From: Candidatus Coatesiibacteriota bacterium
GTDB taxonomy: Bacteria; B130-G9
DNA length: 5,600 nt
NCBI GenBank assembly: GCA_016929465.1
Contig: JAFGIT010000337.1
Coordinates: 1 to 5,600, forward strand
Reading direction: 5' to 3'
Shown: positions 1-5,600 of the stretch, piece after piece
Layout of the letters: the number at the start of each line of letters is the position of its first letter
Numbering within the stretch: position 1 is the first letter of the stretch
Position numbers and translations under genes: made by a program
Notes under the pieces: generated by a model
What the model was told of the DNA's origin: nothing
Database searches by the model: none
The model's input: the letters and a program-made list of their open reading frames with translations, nothing else

Positions 1-1
1 A

Positions 2-2428
2 GATGATATGCCTCGCACGATGAAGCTCGCTGCCGGCGATGCCTGGGAAGGGACATATACATATACGACTTCATTGAAGGTGGGATATCACACCTTCTAC
101 TTCGAGTTCATTGGCGGCGGTGGCGCCGGAACGGTCTGGCTGCCGTATCAGTATGATACACCACCATATTACTATGGACCGACGGTGCTATCAGACGAGC
201 GGACCGAGAGCTGGCCAATGTTCAGGCACGATCCGGACCACAGCGGCGGTTCCCCGGTGATGGCGACGACAACTCCCACGCTCAATTGGAGCTTCATCGC
301 CGGTGGTTACATCCTCTCTTCTCCGGTCGTCGATGCGAATAACACGGCGTACTTCGGCTCCCTTGATGGCAACGTTTACGCCATGAACACAGACGGTTCG
401 GTCAAATGGGCGGCAAGCACCGGGGACTACATCTCCTGCACTCCAGCCGTCGGCGAGGATGGCTCGCTTTACATCGGTTCTGGCGACCACTACTTCTATT
501 GCTTTGACAACGAAGGTGCCCTCAATTGGTCTTACAAGACCGGGGGCGTGATCGACTCTTCGCCTGTAATTGGGATTGATGGAAATATCTACTTTGGCTG
601 CAACGACTGCTATCTCTATTCTATGACAGCAGACGGTGAGCTGAGGTGGCGCTTTGGAACTGACAGTTGGGTGACCTCCTCACCGGCGATATGGTATGAC
701 GGCACCGTTTTCTTCGGGTCGGATGATCATTATCTCTATGCGGTCCGTCACGACGGTAACGCTCGATGGAGCTTTGACACGAAAGATGTCATCACCTCCT
801 CACCCACCGTTGGCCCCAACGAGACGATATACGTCGGGTCCGGCAATCAGATGCTCGCGATAAATCCGGATGGCACTCTCAAATGGCGAGTTACCTCGGA
901 TAAAATCTTCCGCTCATCGCCCGCGCTTTCGCAGGATGGCGTGCTCTATGTGGGTTCATACGACCACAATCTCTATGCCCTCAACGCCGAAACGGGAGAG
1001 GTGAACTGGACCTATGTCGCGAACAACATCATCCATAGTTCTCCGGCGATTGATGGCGATGGCAACGTGCTGATTGGTTCCCACGACGGTAACCTCTACT
1101 GCGTTGGCAAAGACGGCACGCTTCTCTGGCGCTTCTACGATCCGGCGAGGCCGGGGTACGGCTTCGATGTTCATACATCGCCGGCCATCGGCCCCGATGG
1201 CAGCGTTTATTTCGGGTCTGAGGAGAAGTTCTACGCTCTCAAAGACCTTCCGATGAACAACACGGCACCGACCCTTTCAGATGCGAGCTATGGCCCATCC
1301 GGAAGAAGCTCTGCCAGATACACTTTCATGATCCACTACTACGATCAGGAACTCGAGCCGCCTTCCGTGGCGAAGGTAATCGTGGACGATGCTGAGTTCG
1401 CTCTCACCCTTCATTCGGGCGATCCGGCGAATGGATACTACGCAGCGACAATCAAGCTGACTCCGGGCGAGCACACGCATCACTACCTGTTCGCTGACAC
1501 GATGAATAAGGTCGCAAGGTTCCCGGCGGTCGGCGAGATCAATGGACCAGAGATCGAGGATAACTCGCAGACGACGGTCCCATCGACCCGCTCTGCATCC
1601 CCGACCGTATGGATGGCTGGATACTGCGGAACGCACATATCGGAGAGACTCGGTGGACGTCTCCACGTGGTGGCGTATTGCACCGATCCCGACAACGATA
1701 TCGCTCGCGTAGATTTCTGCCGATGGGGAACTCCAATCGAGCAGCTATACGACGAGGGCGAGACGCAGGACGGGCTCGCAGGTGATGGTATCTATGCCTG
1801 CTTCATCGATGTCGAGCCTGGATATCTAGACCTCAAGGCTGGGAAGCATCTCTTCGAAGTAGTTGCCACTGATGCCGATGGCAACACCAGCAATGTCTGG
1901 CCCTACGTGACCGTTGACGATTATGTGGACGTTGCGGCGCCAGCCGGAATCGGAATGGCGAAGCGCGGCTTGCTAGCGGGGGCCGCTAATTCATCACCGG
2001 CAGCTAAGGGCGTTAAGCCAACTGAGACGCTTAGCTTGAATATTCAGAATTATATACTCGACGCGATTCGCGGAGTATCCGGCCGCAACATCGGACCCGA
2101 GCCTGAGATCCTCCTCGCGGGATTTGGCAACTGCAAGATCAATGGCGATAGTGGTGGAAAGCTCTTCGTCAACGTCATCGCAAGTGACCCAGATGGGCTA
2201 TCCGACATCGCATCAGTCGAAGCGAGACGGTCCGAATACGATCCGGGTGAGCTAGGTTTCGCAGACGCAGCGCTCGCCGAACTCACTAGCGATGGCCAAA
2301 GAGGGTACTATGGTTTGGATTGCAGCATCTCTGGTGGAGACCGGGGCTATCACCTGGTCGAGGTTCAGGCGACTGACAAGGATGGGAATGTCAGTGAGTT
2401 CTTCCCATATCTCGTGGTAAGCGAATAA
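2..2428 (+). CDS. Secreted PQQ-like beta-propeller protein with Ig-like modules, 5' partial
   Basis: The frame is open to the left edge. The first ATG (base 8) is probably internal: no signal peptide follows it, and residues 5-46 (numbered from that ATG) resemble the second half of the module at 464-506, sharing a GD..G.Y...L..G.H...F pattern and a terminal LP/FP. Residues 69-413 (bases 212-1246) form a PQQ-like propeller. It opens with a W-x-x-F-R-x-D motif, and eight SSP/CTP/TSP-A motifs recur about every 40 residues (104, 144, 184, 224, 264, 303, 344, 390), each followed by DG..Y.GS, LYA and W. The segment at 92-102 looks like the strand that closes the ring. Three beta-sandwich modules follow (about 419-515, 530-638, 696-806); the last two resemble each other. 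An Ala/Gly-rich linker lies at 640-695. I see no enzyme motif and no C-terminal anchor or sorting signal. A role in extracellular or surface binding or scaffolding is inferred. Substrate unknown. Confidence 0.9.
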   Translation, partial: DDMPRTMKLAAGDAWEGTYTYTTSLKVGYHTFYFEFIGGGGAGTVWLPYQYDTPPYYYGPTVLSDERTESWPMFRHDPDHSGGSPVMATTTPTLNWSFIAGGYILSSPVVDANNTAYFGSLDGNVYAMNTDGSVKWAASTGDYISCTPAVGEDGSLYIGSGDHYFYCFDNEGALNWSYKTGGVIDSSPVIGIDGNIYFGCNDCYLYSMTADGELRWRFGTDSWVTSSPAIWYDGTVFFGSDDHYLYAVRHDGNARWSFDTKDVITSSPTVGPNETIYVGSGNQMLAINPDGTLKWRVTSDKIFRSSPALSQDGVLYVGSYDHNLYALNAETGEVNWTYVANNIIHSSPAIDGDGNVLIGSHDGNLYCVGKDGTLLWRFYDPARPGYGFDVHTSPAIGPDGSVYFGSEEKFYALKDLPMNNTAPTLSDASYGPSGRSSARYTFMIHYYDQELEPPSVAKVIVDDAEFALTLHSGDPANGYYAATIKLTPGEHTHHYLFADTMNKVARFPAVGEINGPEIEDNSQTTVPSTRSASPTVWMAGYCGTHISERLGGRLHVVAYCTDPDNDIARVDFCRWGTPIEQLYDEGETQDGLAGDGIYACFIDVEPGYLDLKAGKHLFEVVATDADGNTSNVWPYVTVDDYVDVAAPAGIGMAKRGLLAGAANSSPAAKGVKPTETLSLNIQNYILDAIRGVSGRNIGPEPEILLAGFGNCKINGDSGGKLFVNVIASDPDGLSDIASVEARRSEYDPGELGFADAALAELTSDGQRGYYGLDCSISGGDRGYHLVEVQATDKDGNVSEFFPYLVVSE

Positions 2429-2465
2429 GGAACGACAGTAGCACAAACGCTATATATGAAAGAAT

Positions 2466-2498
2466 TGCCGCCGGCCGTCCGAGACGGCCGGTCTGGCA
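2466..2498 (+). terminator. Strong GC-rich hairpin after the propeller gene, probable terminator
   Basis: A perfect 9-bp stem (CCGGCCGTC at 2471-2479 with GACGGCCGG at 2483-2491) closes a CGA triplet; an 8-bp stem with a 5-base loop is equivalent. An outer TGCC/GGCA pairing (2466-2469 with 2495-2498) extends it. It starts 38 bases after the TAA of the propeller gene, as expected for a terminator. No clean U-tract follows, only ATTCCTCTGATT, so this is either a non-canonical terminator or an RNA-stabilising or attenuator-like structure. The arms are self-complementary, so it could act on either strand, but no minus-strand gene ends here. Confidence 0.55.
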
Positions 2499-2515
2499 TT
2501 CCTCTGATTGGCGAG

Positions 2516-2538
2516 ATGCGTGTTGAAACAACCTGCAT
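2516..2538. repeat. Imperfect 23-bp palindrome in the intergenic gap
   Basis: Outer arms ATGC (2516-2519) and GCAT (2535-2538) and inner arms GTTG (2522-2525) and CAAC (2529-2532) flank a central AAA. Between the two pairs of arms lie one possible G-T wobble and one mismatch. The size and symmetry would suit a dimeric regulator's operator, but a weak RNA hairpin or chance are equally possible. It lies about 150 bases upstream of the preferred start of the DUF2723 gene. No convincing -35/-10 pair was found beside it. The symmetry is seen directly; any function is a guess. Confidence 0.35.
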
Positions 2539-2611
2539 GAGGTCTGGTCGAGTATCCTCTCGCACAAGTTGCCAAAACACATGTCATGTCATGCTGTGCT
2601 GTAGAAGGCCA

Positions 2612-2633
2612 ATTCGCCCCGGCTCGGCCGAAT
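2612..2633 (+). other. Small hairpin covering the upstream ATG of the DUF2723 gene
   Basis: ATTCG (2612-2616) pairs with CGAAT (2629-2633), continued by two more pairs after one mismatch. The 3' arm includes the first two bases of the ATG at 2632. In RNA this would partly bury that ATG, which also lacks a Shine-Dalgarno sequence. It therefore counts mildly against initiation at 2632 and for the ATG at 2692. The short stem may have no function. Confidence 0.3.
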
Positions 2634-2691
2634 GACCTCCTGTAACCATTCTCCCCCGAACAGACGCTCCCTGTTCTCAGGCGTTGGGGCA

Positions 2692-5418
2692 ATGAAGTGG
2701 TGGGCTGAGATCGCCCTCTTCATTCTCGCCTTCCTCACCTTTTTCAAGACTCTATGCCCGACAATCTATGTCGGAGATAGTGGCGAGCTGATTACCGCGG
2801 CGAGCGGCCTTGGGATACCGCACCCGCCTGGATATCCGATCTTCGTCCTTCTCATAAGACTCGCCTCTCTGCTATTCCCATTCGGCTCCTTTGCGCTGAG
2901 GTGCGGGCTCGTTTCAGCAATCTCCGGTGCGGTCGCCGTTCTCCTGCTTTATCGGATTAGCGTCCTCATCCTCTCATTCGGAGAGGGAGAGAGGAGAGCA
3001 ACGAGATTCGCAATTCCGAGCTCCGCTGCCGCGGCAATCATCTTCACCTTCTCACTCACCTTATGGTCACAGACGACAATCGCAGAGGTCTATGCTCTAA
3101 CACTCATGATTATACTCCTTCTCTTTTATCTCGTTCTCATCTGGGAAAGGGGGGAAGAGGGGCAGCGGGACCATAGATATCTCATCTTAGCGGCCTTTAT
3201 CGGCGGACTTGGCCTGTCGAGCCATCATACGGTCGCTCTGATACTGACTGCGCTCACAGCCTATATAATATATAGATCACCCAGAACAATTCTGAACTGG
3301 GGACTCGTCTCTTCAGCGATCCTGTTCGGGATCCTTGGCGTCTCGGTTCATATATACCTTGCCATTCGCGCCTCGTGCGATCCCGCTCTCAACTGGGGCG
3401 TCCCCGATACGCTCTCGAGCTTCATCAGCCATATACTGAGACGCGAATACGGCAGCCCGAGCCACACGGAGCGATCGCTTGCCCTCCTTTTCAGTCAGTT
3501 GGGATTCTATTTGGGAACGCTCGTAAGGCAGTTCACCCCTCTTGGTTTCGGCCTTTCTATAATTGGTCTTGTGGCCGCCATCAAGAGAAGGAACAGGGCA
3601 TTGTTGCTGCTAGCTGTAACTTTTCTCCTATGCAGTCTATTCTTTATTCTATATACGAACTTCCGGCTGATACCCAGGGACAAATACCTGGTCGAAGTGT
3701 TCTTCATCCCCTCATTCGCAATTGCTGCCATCTTCATCGCTTTTGCGCTGCAGTTTCTGTTTGAGAAGGCACATTTTCTGATCAAGGCCGAGAATGGTCG
3801 CGTCATCGCCTTCGGAGCTCTCTGCTCGATAGCATGCGCCTTGCCGCTTCTTGCGAACTACCATCCGAGCGATAAGAGCCGGCATTACCTGACCTATGAC
3901 TACGGAATTAGTATCCTTGAGTCGGTTCCGAGAGACGATTCTGTGGTCCTTGTCGATAGGGACATGGAGGTGTTCACCATTCTCTTTCTGCAGGATGTTG
4001 AGCGCATCTGTCCCGATATCGAGATGATAGACCGCTCAGGTATCCTGAGGCGTGACTTCTACCCGGAAGGCATGCGCCTGATGCCCGAACAGAGCAGGAC
4101 GGTCGCTCAGCTCAAGGCAGAACACGCCTTTATCAGAAAGGAGAGAAGGAGACCAATCTGTTACGTTCCCGGCGTCGATCTTGGCGATATCAGTGATGAA
4201 TACAAACTGATGCCGGTTGGAGTCGCGACTTTGCTGAAGCCAACCGAGAGCGCGGGACAATACACTGACGAGGAGAGGAATGTGCCAAGTCTGTTCAGGG
4301 AGAGATCTCTTCATGATCGCTCTCTCTTCAACGATTACACAAGCAGATGTGTAGCGATGGTTTGGCTATTTCAGTTGGGTGATTCTCTATACTGGCAGGG
4401 GGACCGCGATGCCGGAATCGAATTGTGGCGAGAATCGAGCAAGACGGCCGATGACATTATGATCCTTCACACGATGCTTGCTGAAAAGGCAGCATCGATG
4501 GGATTGCTTGATCTTGCGATAGATGAGTATTCGAAGATCGGCGAGCTCAGGCCAGACGACCACCTTGTCCCGATGAACCTTGGAATGCTCTACGAACAGC
4601 AGGGAAAGCCGTCCGAGGCGATTCGGGAGTTCAAGAGAGCTTACACGATCAAGCCGGACTTTCTGCCGGCGATGAAGGCTGCTATCGAAATCAGTCTTCG
4701 CCAGAAGGATTACGCCCAGGCGATCGAATCGGCAACGAAGCTCGGCTCGTTGATGCCTCTCGACCCGGAGGTTCAGCGAAATATCGGCGTAGTCTTTGAC
4801 CGTGCCGGCAAATACCGTGAGGCGCTCAACGCATACGAGCGAGCAGCCTCTTTGAGGCCCACCTTTGCTCTTGTGCACGCCGATATCGGGCTTTTGAAGG
4901 AGAGGATGGGCGACATGGAGGGAGCAAGAGAATCTCTGCAAAGAGCCCTTGCGCTAGATCCAGCGCTCGCCCATACCGACAGGAGATTTCAGGCGAGTGA
5001 ACTGGCGAAGGAACTGAGCGGCAAGATAAATGCCTCACAGTCGGCTGAGCTCGAGAGTCTATCCAGTGACGAGCTCAAAGCCAGAATTCAGGCCCTGATT
5101 GCATCGAGGCAGATCGGGCCCGCGATAGAGGCATATCGACGCCTTGCACAGCTCGAGCCCAAGGACGCTCAAATAAGGGTGAGTATGGGCGTCTTGCTCG
5201 ATCAGGTCGGCAATCCCGACGAAGCCCAGAAGGCCTTTGAGGAGGCGACAAAGATAGACCCCAATTCGGCCGAGGCACACAACGCGTTGGGGGTTGCCTA
5301 TGCAAAGAAAGAGGACTACGCGAACGCGCGAAAGCACTGGGAGATGGCGCTCGCTATCAAGCCTGATTCCGAGAGCACTCTGAGTAACCTGAAGCAGCTC
5401 GAGCAGCTGGGATATTGA
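2692..5418 (+). CDS. DUF2723 (TMEM260-like) GT-C-type membrane glycosyltransferase with C-terminal TPR domain
   Basis: Probably transfers a sugar from a lipid-linked donor to protein on the outer face of the membrane, inferred from GT-C relatives. Residues are numbered from the upstream in-frame ATG at 2632. I prefer the ATG at 2692 (residue 21) because the first membrane helix (about 23-42) then begins at once, as usual in this family, and an AGG lies ten bases upstream. The hallmark loop VGDSGELI (47-54; D49 and E52 are candidate catalytic residues) is followed by HPPGYP (64-69). Other family-like blocks are AEVYAL (151-156), SSHHT (196-200), NWG (254-256) and RREYG (270-274). About 12 membrane helices end near 408. 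A soluble segment (about 410-570) contains DRDMEVFTILFLQDVE..CPDI (442-462). Then come about nine 34-residue TPR units: two degenerate (572-641), four regular (642-777), a 32-residue linker, three more (810-911), and a capping helix. The fold assignment is firm; donor and acceptor are unknown. Confidence 0.92.
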   Translation: MKWWAEIALFILAFLTFFKTLCPTIYVGDSGELITAASGLGIPHPPGYPIFVLLIRLASLLFPFGSFALRCGLVSAISGAVAVLLLYRISVLILSFGEGERRATRFAIPSSAAAAIIFTFSLTLWSQTTIAEVYALTLMIILLLFYLVLIWERGEEGQRDHRYLILAAFIGGLGLSSHHTVALILTALTAYIIYRSPRTILNWGLVSSAILFGILGVSVHIYLAIRASCDPALNWGVPDTLSSFISHILRREYGSPSHTERSLALLFSQLGFYLGTLVRQFTPLGFGLSIIGLVAAIKRRNRALLLLAVTFLLCSLFFILYTNFRLIPRDKYLVEVFFIPSFAIAAIFIAFALQFLFEKAHFLIKAENGRVIAFGALCSIACALPLLANYHPSDKSRHYLTYDYGISILESVPRDDSVVLVDRDMEVFTILFLQDVERICPDIEMIDRSGILRRDFYPEGMRLMPEQSRTVAQLKAEHAFIRKERRRPICYVPGVDLGDISDEYKLMPVGVATLLKPTESAGQYTDEERNVPSLFRERSLHDRSLFNDYTSRCVAMVWLFQLGDSLYWQGDRDAGIELWRESSKTADDIMILHTMLAEKAASMGLLDLAIDEYSKIGELRPDDHLVPMNLGMLYEQQGKPSEAIREFKRAYTIKPDFLPAMKAAIEISLRQKDYAQAIESATKLGSLMPLDPEVQRNIGVVFDRAGKYREALNAYERAASLRPTFALVHADIGLLKERMGDMEGARESLQRALALDPALAHTDRRFQASELAKELSGKINASQSAELESLSSDELKARIQALIASRQIGPAIEAYRRLAQLEPKDAQIRVSMGVLLDQVGNPDEAQKAFEEATKIDPNSAEAHNALGVAYAKKEDYANARKHWEMALAIKPDSESTLSNLKQLEQLGY

Positions 5419-5441
5419 GCGGATAGCACAGTAATGCGGTG

Positions 5442-5473
5442 GGCCACAGGGCACCGGCACGTTGCCAGTGGCC
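5442..5473. terminator. Nested hairpin between convergent genes, possible bidirectional terminator
   Basis: An outer 6-bp stem GGCCAC (5442-5447) with GTGGCC (5468-5473) encloses an inner 4-bp stem GGCA (5456-5459) with TGCC (5463-5466) and a CGT loop. It lies 24 bases after the TGA of the DUF2723 gene and about 30 bases past the stop of the minus-strand gene, so it could serve both. A pyrimidine run TCTCTCTCTT (5484-5493) follows on the plus strand, but there is no true U-tract on either side. The position supports termination more than the structure does. Confidence 0.35.
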
Positions 5474-5503
5474 GTGTGACACATCTCTCTCTTGAATGCT
5501 GTC

Positions 5504-5600
5504 CTATTCGATCTTCAGGTTGACCCGAGTCTTGCCCTTCTCGTCGTCTATCTCGATAACGCTTTCCTCGTCGAGTTCATCGAGATTGGCCAGAACGGCG
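5504..5600 (-). CDS. C-terminal end of an unidentified acidic protein, 5' partial
   Basis: Read on the minus strand from the right edge, the frame stays open for 31 codons and ends with TAG at 5506-5504. The tail is AVLANLDELDEESVIEID followed by DEKGKTRVNLKIE. It is rich in Asp/Glu and alternates charged and hydrophobic residues in a strand-like pattern (VIEI, RVNLKI), which looks like real protein. It is convergent with the DUF2723 gene, with a hairpin between the two stops. The fragment is too short to assign a family. The main alternative is that this is a chance open frame, since 31 codons is not long. Confidence 0.55.
   Translation of the reverse strand, partial: AVLANLDELDEESVIEIDDEKGKTRVNLKIE

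Noticed and set aside
52-67. Tandem ATATAC-type hexamer near the left edge
   Set aside because: It encodes Thr-Tyr-Thr-Tyr-Thr, a plain beta-strand pattern; only two copies.
212-1246. DNA-level tandem repeat in the propeller region
   Set aside because: The blades are similar as protein, but their codons differ enough that there is no near-identical DNA repeat.
2450-2458. TATATATGA stretch as a -10 box
   Set aside because: It sits between the stop codon and the strong hairpin, with no -35 partner; a promoter here would run straight into the hairpin.
2523-2602. Possible sigma-70 promoters (TTGAAA at 2523 or TTGCCA at 2569)
   Set aside because: No acceptable -10 box at 16-18 bases from either; TATCCT at 2553 is about 24 bases from the first.
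3261-3275. Perfect AT-rich palindrome (7-bp arms CTATATA/TATATAG around one A)
   Set aside because: It lies inside a membrane helix and is explained by Tyr-Ile-Ile-Tyr-Arg codons using ATA and AGA; no sign of a regulatory role.
4387-4941. Long open frame on the minus strand (184 codons)
   Set aside because: It is antisense to the TPR region, its translation shows no domain or sensible composition, and the plus-strand frame has clear TPR periodicity.
5059-5484. Open frame on the minus strand (141 codons) crossing the end of the DUF2723 gene
   Set aside because: It overlaps well-supported TPR codons and the intergenic hairpin and gives a Cys/Leu/Arg-rich product with no recognisable motif.

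Overview
The window looks like chromosome from an uncultured bacterium, with GC content judged by eye to be in the mid-50s percent. It carries two long plus-strand genes and the tail of a minus-strand gene. A large secreted PQQ-like beta-propeller protein with Ig-like modules, next to a DUF2723 membrane glycosyltransferase carrying a TPR tail, is a combination I associate with deep-branching and candidate bacterial phyla. I cannot name the phylum from this sequence. AGA/AGG and ATA codons are common, mainly in the second gene. No rRNA, tRNA, CRISPR array, IS element or attachment site was seen.

Layout: (1) Bases 2-2428 hold the 3' part of a gene for a secreted or surface protein. It reads as the end of one beta-sandwich module, an eight-repeat propeller, and three further beta-sandwich modules. 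Its true start lies left of the window. (2) Bases 2429-2691 are a non-coding gap. It has a strong GC-rich hairpin just after the stop (probable terminator), an imperfect palindrome, pentamer repeats, and a small hairpin over an upstream ATG. (3) Bases 2692-5418 encode a protein of about 908 residues: a multi-spanning GT-C-type (DUF2723, TMEM260-like) membrane domain, a soluble domain, and about nine TPR units. (4) Bases 5419-5503 hold a nested hairpin between convergent genes. (5) Bases 5504-5600 are the C-terminal end of an unidentified acidic minus-strand protein.

How the genes may work together: DUF2723 proteins are related to the human protein O-mannosyltransferase TMEM260, which modifies Ig-like (IPT) domains. 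The first gene encodes a secreted protein built partly of Ig-like beta-sandwiches, so an enzyme-acceptor pair is conceivable. This is inference only. The hairpin between the two genes argues for separate transcription, and neighbourhood alone does not show a link. I found no clear evidence of a wholly new biological system. The most useful leads are the DUF2723-TPR architecture, its possible pairing with the Ig/propeller protein, and the structured intergenic region.
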